Assembly (NCBI RefSeq): GCF_013520985.1
Contig: NZ_JACDTY010000016.1
Location: forward strand, 62,001-126,000
From: Mesorhizobium neociceri
GTDB lineage: Bacteria > Pseudomonadota > Alphaproteobacteria > Rhizobiales > Rhizobiaceae
Length of the DNA: 64,000 nucleotides
Direction of reading: 5' to 3'
In this document: positions 26,128 through 35,545 of the stretch, piece after piece
Position numbering within the stretch: the stretch's first letter is position 1
How the letters are laid out: each line of letters begins with the position of its first letter
Notes under the pieces: model-generated
Told to the model about the DNA's origin: nothing
Databases searched by the model: none
The model's input: only the letters and a program-made list of their open reading frames with translations
Position numbers and translations under genes: made by a program

Positions 26128-27774
26128 CTATTTCCGCTCCTGCCGGCCTTGCAGCAAGGCTTCGGTGAGTGTGATCTCTGTAAACAGCGATCGCGCGGTG
26201 TGGTCGTTGATCGCGCCGCTGCGAAACATGTCGCGCACGGCCGTGCGTTCGGCCTCGATGCCGGCGAGCCGCATTTCGAGCTCCAGCCGCCCGGCCTCGC
26301 GGGCCTCGGCCCGGGCTTCATCGGCCTCGTCGGAGGTGGCGATGCGGCGCCGATAGCCGGCGACGATGTTTTCGGCGGCGGCAAGCCGAGCGCCGGGCAC
26401 CTCGCCTTGGTCGTCGTCGCTGGCGCCCGCCATGCTCTCGATGCGGGCGATCGCCGCCTTGGCGGCGCCCACACGGGCCAGACGCTCCTCGATGGCGCCC
26501 TCATCCTCACCCGGTTCCACCAGCCCGCGCGCTATCTTCGGCAGCGCCACACTGGCGATCGCCAGCGAGCAGATAATGACGCCGGCGGCGAGGAAGATCA
26601 CGAGGTCGCGCGCAGGAAAGGGTGAGCCATCCGGCATGGCAAGCGGCAGCGACAGGATGCCAGCCAGCGTGATCGCGCCGCGCACGCCGGCCACCGAGCC
26701 GGCAAGCCGCACGCGCATGCCGAACGGCTCGGCCTTGCGCTTGCCCAGCCGCGCCTTGATGCCCGCCGCGATATCGCCGACCCAGATCCAGAGGAAGCGC
26801 AGCGCAATCAGGCAGAGCGTCAGCGCAATCACCGTCGCGATCGGCTGGAGGATCGGGTAGTGGCCGGTAAGTTCGGGCGGTACGCGGCGAATGATGTCGG
26901 GCAGTTGCAGGCCGAGCACGATGAACAGCGCGCCGTTGTAGGTAAAGGACAAAGTGCTCCACAGCGATATCGTCTGTATGCGGGCCGAAACGCCGAGGAA
27001 GCGAAACACGCCGGAGCCGCCGGTCAAAAGCCCGGCGGTAACCGCCGCCAGAATGCCCGAGGCATGCAGATGCTCGGCGATGAGATAGGCAATGAACGGC
27101 AGCAACACCATGACCAAAACCTGCACCTCGGCCGGCACGCCGCCGATGCGGTTCAACAACTGCAGCAACCTGGCGGCGATGAACAAGGCCGCTACCCCGG
27201 CCAGAATGCCGATCGCGACGGCATAGAGGAACGACAGCGACGCATTGGCGAAGGAAAAGCTGCCGGTCAATGCAGCCGCGACGGCGAAGCGGAACATGAC
27301 CAGGCCCGATGCGTCGTTGAGCAGCGCCTCGCCTTCCAGAATATGCATCAGCCGCGCCGGCACCAGGTTTTTGTCGACGATCGAGGAGACGGCCACCGCA
27401 TCGGTCGGCGACAGGACAGCGGCAAGTGCAAAGGCGACGACCAGGGGAACGCTCGGCACCAGCCAGTGCAAGGCATAGCCGAAGCCGACAATGGTGAAGA
27501 AGACCAGCCCGATGGCAAGGTCGAGGATCGGTCCGCGCAGCGCTATCAGCTCACGCTTGGGCGCGCCGTAGGCGTCGCCGAACAACAGCGGCGGGATGAA
27601 CACCAGCAGGAACAGTTCGGGGTCGATCTCGACATGAATGCCCTTCACCGGCCAGGCGAGGGCTGCACCGATGGCAATCTGCAGCACCGGCAGTGGCACT
27701 CGCACCAGCCGCACCAGTGCACCGGAAAGAGCGACGAAGACGAGCACGGTGAGGATGAAGACAGCGACCTGCAT
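26128..27774 (-). CDS. CPA1-family Na+/H+ antiporter
   Basis: 548 residues from ATG 27774 (MQVAVFILTVLVFVALSGALV); the longer frame adds a basic 37-residue leader. About 12 membrane helices, including LFLLVFIPPLLFGDAYGAPKRE and the family signature LSPTDAVAVSSIVDK...EGEALLNDASGLVMFR with the transport Asp/Asn pair. A cytosolic C-terminal tail of about 120 residues is rich in Ala, Glu and Arg and may be coiled-coil. It likely maintains sodium and pH homeostasis. It stands between glyA and the L,D-transpeptidase. Confidence 0.88.
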   Translation of the reverse strand: MQVAVFILTVLVFVALSGALVRLVRVPLPVLQIAIGAALAWPVKGIHVEIDPELFLLVFIPPLLFGDAYGAPKRELIALRGPILDLAIGLVFFTIVGFGYALHWLVPSVPLVVAFALAAVLSPTDAVAVSSIVDKNLVPARLMHILEGEALLNDASGLVMFRFAVAAALTGSFSFANASLSFLYAVAIGILAGVAALFIAARLLQLLNRIGGVPAEVQVLVMVLLPFIAYLIAEHLHASGILAAVTAGLLTGGSGVFRFLGVSARIQTISLWSTLSFTYNGALFIVLGLQLPDIIRRVPPELTGHYPILQPIATVIALTLCLIALRFLWIWVGDIAAGIKARLGKRKAEPFGMRVRLAGSVAGVRGAITLAGILSLPLAMPDGSPFPARDLVIFLAAGVIICSLAIASVALPKIARGLVEPGEDEGAIEERLARVGAAKAAIARIESMAGASDDDQGEVPGARLAAAENIVAGYRRRIATSDEADEARAEAREAGRLELEMRLAGIEAERTAVRDMFRSGAINDHTARSLFTEITLTEALLQGRQERK

Positions 27775-27961
27775 GGCACGATTCCGGCTGTTTTTCGGAC
27801 CATGCGAAATTGCCGTCGATCCGTCCAGCCGCGGGCGGCGATCAGGCGCCCAAGCGGTGGCGAGGCTGGTGAACCAGCGGCTCATATAGGCGGAGACCAG
27901 TCAGGGCGGCGAAACAAAAAGGCCGCCTTACCGGCGGTCTTTCGTTAATTATATCAAGTAC

Positions 27962-29230
27962 TTACAGCGAAGATGTGATCTGCAGTTCGCTGGCGCCATC
28001 GAGTGCGTAAACATCGTCGCGGAACTGCACAACGCCCGGACCCGTCGACCATGCCGACAGATAGAGGAAGTGGACCGGCACCGGGTTGACGACCTGCACA
28101 GGCGTGTTCTCGCCGGTCTTGATGGTCGCCTCGAAATGCTGGCGGTCCCAACCGGGGGTGTCGCGCAGGATCCAGGTGACGAGATCGCGCACGTTCTGGA
28201 CGCGCACGCAGCCCGAGGAATCGAAGCGCATCATCTTGCCGAACAGGCTCTGCTGCGGCGTGTCGTGCATGTAGACGCCGTCCGGGCTCGGGAAATTGAT
28301 CTTGACCGAGGCCATGGCATTGCCGGAGCCCGGATCCTGGCGGAAGCGGTACTTTTCGGCATCGTCCGTCGACCAGTCGACATTCATCGGGTCGACTTCG
28401 CTGCCATCAGGCGCGAACAGGCGAATATGGCTGTCCTTGAGATAGTCGGGGTTCTTCCGCATCAGCGGAATGATGTCCTTGCGCACGATCGAGACCGGAG
28501 CGTTCCAGTATGGATTGACGATGATCTCGTTGATCTTGGAATTGACCACCGGAGTCTGGCGGTCGATCTTGCCGACGATTGCGGTGTGGCGCAGCACGAC
28601 GCGGTCGTTCTCGACCGCCTCGATCTGTGCCGCCGGGATGTCGACCAGCACATAGCGACTGCCGAGCGTGCCGGCCTTTTCGCGAAGACGCTGGAGATTG
28701 GTCTCCAACTGGCCAAGCCGAATCTGCGCCGAAACGTTCATCGCGGCGTAGGTGTATTTGCCCATGGCGCCGTCGGCCGGCAGGCCGTGACGCGCCTGGA
28801 AGCGCTTGACCGCAGCGTCGACATAGGAATCGAACGACGTCGAAATGCCGGCGCTCTGCGCCAGGTCGCCCGCAATCATCAGCCGCTTGCGCAGCGGCAC
28901 GACATCTGGATCGTCGACGCCAAGCTGCAGCTTCTTGGTCGCGGGAACCTCGCCCCAGCCGCCCTGGGCGACAATGTTCTGATACTGCGCCACTGCCTGT
29001 TCGGTAAAGGCGACCGTCTGCAGGCTGAAGATCGGAAGCGTCGAGGCGACCTTGCCGCCCTCACTAGCGCGGGCGTCGAACTGGTCGTCCCAATTGCCGC
29101 GGGCCGAGGATTTCAGGATATCGTCGATGACGTCCTGCGCGCTGGCGGCATTGGCGACCATGGCGACGGCGAGCGCGGAGGCTCCGGAAAGGAAAAGGCG
29201 GCGGCTGGTTCTCATCGACGTTCCAGACAT
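27962..29230 (-). CDS. L,D-transpeptidase with peptidoglycan-binding domain (LdtP-like)
   Basis: 422 residues. The N terminus contains TSRRLFLSGASALAVAMV, a Tat-type motif (SRRxFL), followed by AxA cleavage. Residues about 105-165 form a PG_binding_1 domain (VVPLRKRLMIAGDL...AVKRFQARHGLPADGAMG). The YkuD catalytic domain has MHDTP with His322 and SSGCVRVQN with Cys341. It cross-links or anchors proteins to meso-DAP in the periplasm. In Ca. Liberibacter and Sinorhizobium a MarR regulator, LdtR, controls the ldtP neighbour; that regulator is at 31460 here, but a HEPN gene lies between. Confidence 0.9.
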   Translation of the reverse strand: MSGTSMRTSRRLFLSGASALAVAMVANAASAQDVIDDILKSSARGNWDDQFDARASEGGKVASTLPIFSLQTVAFTEQAVAQYQNIVAQGGWGEVPATKKLQLGVDDPDVVPLRKRLMIAGDLAQSAGISTSFDSYVDAAVKRFQARHGLPADGAMGKYTYAAMNVSAQIRLGQLETNLQRLREKAGTLGSRYVLVDIPAAQIEAVENDRVVLRHTAIVGKIDRQTPVVNSKINEIIVNPYWNAPVSIVRKDIIPLMRKNPDYLKDSHIRLFAPDGSEVDPMNVDWSTDDAEKYRFRQDPGSGNAMASVKINFPSPDGVYMHDTPQQSLFGKMMRFDSSGCVRVQNVRDLVTWILRDTPGWDRQHFEATIKTGENTPVQVVNPVPVHFLYLSAWSTGPGVVQFRDDVYALDGASELQITSSL

Positions 29231-29503
29231 TCTTGTAGCACTTGGCTTGTAGCGTTTGGCGCGTAGCGTTCGGCTACTTGCACGATCATTGGACGATATC
29301 GCCCGCACTCTAAAGTTGGCACTGTTAACAATTAGCCAACCATGACCTGCATCACTTAGCCGTGAAAACGCGCGGGGGCGATGCGAGTTCGGGTGACCAC
29401 TTGCCTTGTGAGGCTTTCACTGCAGCATCTCCCGCATCATCGCTTTCACCGGGAATATGGCGGCAACGTGGCTGTCGGTAGAATTTGGATTGGCCGGAGT
29501 GAC
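29231..29503. other. Upstream region of the L,D-transpeptidase gene
   Basis: No gene is supported in this 273-nt stretch. It contains an inverted repeat TTGGC (29316-29320) and GCCAA (29335-29339) around a TGTTAACA palindrome (29323-29330), about 90 nt upstream of the chosen start. The block TTAAC...TTAGCCAAC here recurs about 175 nt upstream of the MarR regulator gene (ending 32160), so it is a candidate regulator-binding site. Confidence 0.4.
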
Positions 29504-29536
29504 GAAAAGGAAGGGCCGGTGCTTTTCGGCACCGGC
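29504..29536 (-). terminator. Minus-strand terminator-like hairpin left of the HEPN gene
   Basis: GCCGGTGC (29515-29522) pairs with GCACCGGC (29529-29536); read on the minus strand the stem is followed by CCTTCCTTTTCG. No minus-strand gene directly upstream needs it, apart from read-through across the HEPN locus. It resembles the terminator of the MarR gene at 31368-31396, sharing the AAAAGGA and CCGGTGC parts. Confidence 0.5.
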
Positions 29537-29635
29537 ATGTGGCTGGCTTGTTCCCGCATCCTTTGCCGTCGGTGAGTGATGGATAGTTGTACACCGCGAC
29601 GATAGCCTTGCGGTCTGTTCTCTGGGGATGGGTAT

Positions 29636-30943
29636 ATGGAAAAGCTAATCACCGACCTTTTGGCCGACGCTTTCAAGCGCCTTGGCGAGATTGGCGTACC
29701 GGTCGCATGGTCAATCGGCGACATCGACGTGATGCCAGGGATCAACCAGAAAAGCTACACGCAAATCAGTACTCCGAATCTGCAAAGGGTTCTCTACAAG
29801 ACCGAAGAGTTTCCACCCTTTGTCGCTTTCGCCAACGCTCTCCGGCAACAGGAAGCATATGCCGCCCTCTTTGCAGAGACGCCGGCGGATAACGAAAAAG
29901 CCTTACTCGATCCCATCTACATCGCTCACGAAGTCCTGCGCAGCCATATGGAAGCGCACCCCTTGCGAGCGATAAGTCCAGAGCTAACGACCCAAATCTC
30001 CGCTAATCTCGCTGACTGCATCAACCGCAAGGTCTTCATGGTACGAGGCTGGAGCCCGCTGGCTGGCTTTAACTCGACACAGCCCGAAATCGACTGCGGC
30101 AATGGCATGATTATACGCCGATACAGTGAAGTTGATGCCTATCGAATAGGCAAGGTTTTCGAAGACGGCGGCCCCTTCGACATGTTCAACATTTGGCCAT
30201 ATGCCCTTGAGTGGAACAAGGAGCATTCGTTCGTAGGTGAGAAACCCGATACAGGCTCTTGGCAAAACAAGATCTATCCAACCGTCCGGGCTTTGCGGGT
30301 TCTGGCTCCCGGAAAGGTAGCTATCCCTTTCACCAAGATAATCCGCGCTGGACCGGGTCGTTTATCGTCGCACGGTGGTGGAAGCTCGCCATGGTCCACC
30401 CCCTTCATTTCTGAGACTAACTACAACCTAGCTGAAGCCGACTACAGCGCATTGCGCGATCTTATCGAGGAGGTTGCTCGCACCGACCTGCCAAACCCCG
30501 TCAGAATCGCGCTCGACAGGGTTTACACGGCTGTCGAGCGCTCTGGATTGGAGGACGAGTTCATCGACCACATCGTCGCCCTCGAGGCGATGTACGGTGA
30601 CAATTTGGGCGGATTGCCCGGCGGCCTGTCTCACAAGATCGGTGTGAGGCTGGCAATGTTCCTCTACAGCACGGCCGCCCAACGCCACACCGCCTTTCGA
30701 CAGATGCTAGCCGCGTTAAGTGCGCGAGGCGGCATCGTTCACGGCTCAATGACCATCGCAAACTTGAAGCCCAAACCAAGAGCAGCAGTCGAATGGGCTG
30801 GCGATGCCGCACGAGCGTCAGTCCGCAAGGCCCTGCTGGAAGATGTTAAGTTCGAGAAGGATTACTTCGAGCACCTGATATTTTCTGCAAAGATACCAGC
30901 GCCGAGAACGAAGAAAGCCGCCAAGCCTAAGGTGGCGGCTTAA
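29636..30943 (+). CDS. HEPN-domain protein (Apea-like HEPN) of unknown role
   Basis: 435 residues, start with GGGGATGGG upstream. The N-terminal 280 residues are not recognised. The C-terminal 140 residues are helical and match the Apea-like HEPN pattern: RSGLEDEFIDHIVALEAMYG, LSHKIGVRLAMFLYST, then ALSARGGIVHGSM, where Arg364 and His369 give the R-x4-H RNase motif. HEPN proteins are often RNases in toxin-antitoxin, abortive infection or other defence systems. No antitoxin gene is adjacent. Base composition looks less GC-rich than the neighbours. It splits two genes that are linked elsewhere, suggesting acquisition. Confidence 0.65.
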   Translation: MEKLITDLLADAFKRLGEIGVPVAWSIGDIDVMPGINQKSYTQISTPNLQRVLYKTEEFPPFVAFANALRQQEAYAALFAETPADNEKALLDPIYIAHEVLRSHMEAHPLRAISPELTTQISANLADCINRKVFMVRGWSPLAGFNSTQPEIDCGNGMIIRRYSEVDAYRIGKVFEDGGPFDMFNIWPYALEWNKEHSFVGEKPDTGSWQNKIYPTVRALRVLAPGKVAIPFTKIIRAGPGRLSSHGGGSSPWSTPFISETNYNLAEADYSALRDLIEEVARTDLPNPVRIALDRVYTAVERSGLEDEFIDHIVALEAMYGDNLGGLPGGLSHKIGVRLAMFLYSTAAQRHTAFRQMLAALSARGGIVHGSMTIANLKPKPRAAVEWAGDAARASVRKALLEDVKFEKDYFEHLIFSAKIPAPRTKKAAKPKVAA

Positions 30944-30957
30944 AAGCCATATCGAAA

Positions 30958-30983
30958 AAGGCCCCAGCGCAAGCCGGGGCCTT
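30958..30983. terminator. Hairpin after the HEPN gene
   Basis: AAGGCCCC pairs with GGGGCCTT over a 10-nt loop. On the plus strand the stem is followed by AAAATT, so termination of the HEPN transcript would be weak. On the minus strand it is followed by TTTTTC, a good terminator for any transcript from the small minus-strand frame at 31079-31291. Confidence 0.6.
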
Positions 30984-31078
30984 AAAATTGGTGTGGGGGG
31001 ACGGACTTTAGCCGTCCTCGCGGCGCTCTCAGCCGACCTTTGGGCAGTTTCCAGATTCTTGTTGGATGGCGTGGTCGC

Positions 31079-31291
31079 TCACCTTTGCAGGCCCCACAGT
31101 ACCGCGAGCGTCTCCATACCAGTTTTGAACGTTGCTTTCATGTAAGCCTCCGTGAGCAAATCGAGATTGAAAACCCAATCAACGCAGAGCCAAAAGGCGA
31201 ACAACCACGCCCCAACATCTCCAATGGTAATACCCAGGGTCGTCATTGCTGAGCCCTGAATTCCCGTCAACCAAATATGGTAAGTTGCCAT
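31079..31291 (-). CDS. Possible small hydrophobic protein
   Basis: 70 residues with a hydrophobic central helix (GDVGAWLFAFWLCVDWVFNL) and a second mildly hydrophobic end (METLAVLWGLQR). An internal ATG at 31246 has AGGG upstream and would give 55 residues. A minus-strand-oriented terminator lies 95 nt downstream. I do not recognise a family. Neither strand of this 516-nt gap between the HEPN and MarR genes otherwise shows a convincing gene. It could be part of the inserted segment. Confidence 0.3.
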   Translation of the reverse strand: MATYHIWLTGIQGSAMTTLGITIGDVGAWLFAFWLCVDWVFNLDLLTEAYMKATFKTGMETLAVLWGLQR

Positions 31292-31367
31292 TCTTTACAC
31301 AAGCACCACTATGGCCGCAAAGTGGTTTTGGGTTGAATTTGGACCCGCTGGCTTCATGCAAAGAAAA

Positions 31368-31396
31368 AGGACCGGTGCCCCTGGCGCCGGTCCTTG
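31368..31396 (-). terminator. Rho-independent terminator of the MarR-family gene
   Basis: AAGGACCGG (31368-31376) pairs with CCGGTCCTT (31388-31396); read on the minus strand the stem is followed by TTTTTCTTT. It lies 64 nt beyond the stop of the LdtR-like gene and is a classical intrinsic terminator. Confidence 0.85.
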
Positions 31397-31459
31397 ATTT
31401 CCTTCTTCCCCGGCCGCGCTTCTTTTTGGCGCGGCTCCGATTTTGCTGCCCGGGATGCC

Positions 31460-31975
31460 TTACATCCGATAGGCGATGGTGTCGTTCCAGAAGCGATCCA
31501 GGCGCTGCAGCGCGCGGTTCATCTGCTTGAACTCTTCGCTGTTGATGCCGCCGACCTGTTCGATCGAGCCGACATGGCGCTCATAGAGGCCGGCGACGAC
31601 GTCGGCCACTTCATTGCCCTTGGGCGTCAGCGAAACACGGACCGAACGGCGGTCGATGCGCGAGCGCTGGTGGTTGATGAAGCCGAGATCGACCAGCTTC
31701 TTCAGATTGTAGGAGACGTTCGAGCCGAGATAGTAGCCACGCGAGCGCAGTTCGCCGGCGGTCAGCTCGGAGTTGCCGATGTTGAACAGAAGCAACGCCT
31801 GGATGGCGTTGATGTCGGAGCGGCCGTTGCGGTCGAACTCGTCCTTGATCACGTCAAGCAGACGGCGATGCAGACGCTCCACCAGCTGCAGCGATTCCAT
31901 GTAAAGCGAACGGATTGCCTCGCGGCGATCGTCGGATACGTTGGCGGTCTTCGCCGCCGGACGCGAATTGATCAT
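31460..31975 (-). CDS. ldtR: MarR-family regulator, LdtR type
   Basis: 171 residues from ATG 31975 with GAGAGG upstream; the longer frame begins at 32020. Winged-helix core: INAIQALLLFNIGNSELTAGELRSRGYYLGSNVSYNLKKLVDLGFINHQRSRIDRRSVRVSLT. The YLGSNVSYNLKKL recognition region and the wing RSRIDRRS are typical of the alphaproteobacterial LdtR group. LdtR from Ca. Liberibacter asiaticus activates an L,D-transpeptidase gene and osmotolerance functions. Here the transpeptidase is 2.2 kb away, beyond the HEPN gene. Symbol by homology of sequence pattern and context. Confidence 0.85.
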   Translation of the reverse strand: MINSRPAAKTANVSDDRREAIRSLYMESLQLVERLHRRLLDVIKDEFDRNGRSDINAIQALLLFNIGNSELTAGELRSRGYYLGSNVSYNLKKLVDLGFINHQRSRIDRRSVRVSLTPKGNEVADVVAGLYERHVGSIEQVGGINSEEFKQMNRALQRLDRFWNDTIAYRM

Positions 31976-32177
31976 TGTCTTTGCCTCTCGTTTGTCGCCT
32001 GGTGATTTTTTGTTTTTCACCTTGATCGCGACACTATCGAATACTCATAAAATTCGACTTAAACGCTAGGGCTAACAAGAGCTTACCGGTAATAGGTTTC
32101 GGAAGACGCTTAACGAACGGTCACCCGAGCAAGGATAATTAACCTAAAGATTTAGCCAACGGCGGCGGGGCGCCGTT

Positions 32178-32600
32178 TCAGGCGCGCGCGGGGCGCTTCT
32201 GCATCCAGATCACGACGCGAAAGACGATGTAAAGCAGCGCCACGGCGGCATGCGAAAACAGGATCAACGGCCGGTGGCCGAACAGATCGGGAAAGCCGGC
32301 ATACATGATGGTCTCGGTCACCGCGCAGATGAACCAGATCACCGGGCCCCAGGACGCCAGCATCCAGAGGCCCGCTGCGGCGAAGGGAAAGAACACGGCC
32401 AGCATCACCGCTGCGACCTGCCAGTGCACCGGCATCAGGTCGAAGCGCCAGAGCGCGCCGGGATAAAAGCCGATCAGCCGGATCCAGTACAGGATGCCGA
32501 ACAACAGGCAGTAGCCGGCTATGACGCGCTGGAACCAGGCGAAGATAATTTCGACGCCCGAGGGCTGCAGCACGATGCGCCGCGACGTGACCTCGCTCAC
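32178..32600 (-). CDS. DUF6163-type membrane protein
   Basis: 140 residues with four hydrophobic helices (FQRVIAGYCLLFGILYWIRLIG, WQVAAVMLAVFFPFAAAGLWMLA, WGPVIWFICAVTETIMYAG, ILFSHAAVALLYIVFRVVIW). It matches a short rhizobial integral-membrane family found upstream of the LdtR gene. The function is unknown. It overlaps the end of the upstream hydratase gene by 4 nt, so it is translationally coupled to it. Confidence 0.75.
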   Translation of the reverse strand: MSEVTSRRIVLQPSGVEIIFAWFQRVIAGYCLLFGILYWIRLIGFYPGALWRFDLMPVHWQVAAVMLAVFFPFAAAGLWMLASWGPVIWFICAVTETIMYAGFPDLFGHRPLILFSHAAVALLYIVFRVVIWMQKRPARA

Positions 32601-33634
32601 AGATCGAGCTCCCGTTCGAGCGGCGCGAAATAGGCGTCGACCGAGGCTGCGTCGACCTCAGCCAGGCTTGCCGGCCGCCATTGCGGCGTCGAGCCCTTGT
32701 CGACGATGACGGCGCGGATGCCTTCGTAGAAGTCGTGACCGGCCAGCATGCGGTTGAGGATGCGGAACTCCATCTTCATGCAGGCTTCCATCGACAAAGT
32801 CAGACCGGCACTGATCTGGCGCCAGGCGACATTGAGGCTGGTCGGCGAGCGGGTGCGGATGGTGGCCAGCGTCTTGGCGGCGAATTCGTCGGCGCCGGAC
32901 GCCCGTTCCAGGCTGGCAATGATATCGGCAAGCGAGGGTTGGGCGAAATGGCGGGCTATGGCTTCCAGCACCGACTGGCCGGTCTCGCGCCTGGCCGGCA
33001 CGAAAAAGCCGCGCAGCACCGATTCCGGATCGCCATTGGCGCAGAGCCGGTCGAGGATGGCTGCCTGGTCAGCAGCCTTGATGGTGTGCGTGGCCAGGCC
33101 CGACCACAGCGCGTCGCCATAGCGGACGCGGTTGCCGGTGAGCGCCAGATACATGCCAAAACTGCCGCCGAGGCCCGGCAGAAGATGGCTGCCGCCGACA
33201 TCGGGGAAAAAGCCGATGCCGACTTCGGGCATTGCGAACTGCGCGTTCTCGGTCAGCACGCGCTGCGAGCCATGGAACGAGATGCCGACGCCGCCACCCA
33301 TGACGATGCCGTCGATCAGCGCGACATAGGGTTTTTTATAACTGTTGATGCGGGCGTTGAGCCGGTATTCATCGGCGAAGAAGTCGACCGGCGGCTTTCC
33401 CGCCCGCGCCTCGTAGACGTGCATGATGTCGCCGCCGGCGGAAAACGCCCTGCCCTCGGCCTTGACGATGACAACATCGACGCCGGCATCGCGCTCAAAG
33501 GCGTCAAGCGCCTTCTCCAACGCCTTGATCATGCGATGCGTCAGCGCATTGAGCGCCTGCGGCCGCGTCAGCGTGACGACGCCTGCCTTGCCCAACCGTT
33601 CGAAGCGAATCTCGTCGCCGCCGCCAAAATCCAT
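32597..33634 (-). CDS. Enoyl-CoA hydratase/isomerase family, 3-hydroxyisobutyryl-CoA hydrolase-like
   Basis: 345 residues. The crotonase core has FSAGGDIMHVYEARAG and the oxyanion region DGIVMGGGVGISFHGSQRV, then PEVGIGFFPDVGGSHLLPGL with the catalytic Glu/Asp positions. The long C-terminal extension (from about 230, ending DVDAASVDAYFAPLERELDL) is the hallmark of 3-hydroxyisobutyryl-CoA hydrolase, which acts in valine degradation. No other valine genes adjoin. It overlaps the following membrane-protein gene by 4 nt. Confidence 0.85.
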   Translation of the reverse strand: MDFGGGDEIRFERLGKAGVVTLTRPQALNALTHRMIKALEKALDAFERDAGVDVVIVKAEGRAFSAGGDIMHVYEARAGKPPVDFFADEYRLNARINSYKKPYVALIDGIVMGGGVGISFHGSQRVLTENAQFAMPEVGIGFFPDVGGSHLLPGLGGSFGMYLALTGNRVRYGDALWSGLATHTIKAADQAAILDRLCANGDPESVLRGFFVPARRETGQSVLEAIARHFAQPSLADIIASLERASGADEFAAKTLATIRTRSPTSLNVAWRQISAGLTLSMEACMKMEFRILNRMLAGHDFYEGIRAVIVDKGSTPQWRPASLAEVDAASVDAYFAPLERELDL

Positions 33635-33828
33635 CGTCAGAGATTCCCTCCCCGCGCCTGCGGGACTGAAGTGCTAAAGGTGGCGCATGGGTGCGTCAAC
33701 CGGAAGCGGTCGGTTTGGATTTTGCAGTGGAACGCGACCGTGCTTTGCCCCAGGCAAAAATGCGGGCAAAATTCCCGGCGAAACACCATCTCAGCACCCA
33801 GTCGGTGTTGTGATCCAAGGACAAACGC

Positions 33829-34329
33829 ATGACGCTTGAAACCGCGGCGCCGGGCTGGGAGATGCCGAAAAAGTTCGACCCGGACGATGTGCTCCGCCGC
33901 CCGCTGATGGCCAATCTGGCGACCGTGGCCGCGGACGGCGCGCCGCGTAACGCGCCGATGTGGTTCATCTGGGACGATGATGCGATCTGGCTGCTCGGTT
34001 CAACCGAGGCCAGCGCCGTCAAACATCTCGAACGCAACCCGCGCTGTGCGGTGGAGATCGTCCATTTCGACAATGAGGCCGGCATTCTCCTACATCTCGG
34101 CCTGCGCGGCGCCGCCACCATCGAGCCGATGGATCCGGAACGGTTCAAACGGCTGCTGCACAAATATCTCGGTCCGGAGCCGAACTGGAACCGCTGGTTC
34201 ATCGACACAGTGGCCGACATCGACCATCCGAACGGGCGCCTGATCCGGCTCGCACCGGAGAGCATTTTCACCAACAATGTATCATTCTTCAAAACCGGCC
34301 CCGAGCTGGCCTGGCCGCCGAAGGCGTAG
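33829..34329 (+). CDS. Pyridoxamine 5'-phosphate oxidase-related flavin/F420-binding protein
   Basis: 166 residues, AAGGA upstream of the ATG. Split-barrel fold: LRRPLMANLATVAADGAPRNAPMWFIWDDDAIWLLG, VKHLERNPRCAVEIVHFD and LHLGLRGAATIEPMDPERFKRLLHKYLG. Such proteins bind FMN, F420 or heme; the exact reaction is unknown. It is a single gene between the hydratase operon and hemB. Confidence 0.82.
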   Translation: MTLETAAPGWEMPKKFDPDDVLRRPLMANLATVAADGAPRNAPMWFIWDDDAIWLLGSTEASAVKHLERNPRCAVEIVHFDNEAGILLHLGLRGAATIEPMDPERFKRLLHKYLGPEPNWNRWFIDTVADIDHPNGRLIRLAPESIFTNNVSFFKTGPELAWPPKA

Positions 34330-34370
34330 ACGGCGCTGGCACAATCGTGTCGCATTGGTCAGCGGCAGAA

Positions 34371-34422
34371 GCTCGTGGTAAAAGCCGCCTCAAATGGCGG
34401 CGGGGCTCGTGGTAAAAGCCGC
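34371..34422. repeat. 18-bp direct repeat upstream of hemB
   Basis: GCTCGTGGTAAAAGCCGC occurs at 34371-34388 and again at 34405-34422, with 34 bp between starts. The pair lies 20-70 nt before the hemB start and could be either a tandem duplication or a regulatory direct repeat. No matching sequence was noticed elsewhere in the window. Confidence 0.6.
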
Positions 34423-34441
34423 GCGATCCGGAGTTATGGCG

Positions 34442-35494
<1,053 letters not shown>

Positions 35495-35545
35495 TTGGTT
35501 CGACCAATGCCCGGCCGGTGTCGCGCCAGCCGTCTCCGACTGCGC

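Noticed and set aside
30984..31034. Possible tRNA or attenuator (GGACGG...CCGTCC) after the HEPN gene
   Set aside because: The short hairpin lacks anticodon and T-arm features of a tRNA; it is not followed by a T-run.
31040..31252. 70-residue plus-strand frame opposite the small hydrophobic frame
   Set aside because: No Shine-Dalgarno and a composition without a fold; the minus-strand frame has better support from terminator orientation.
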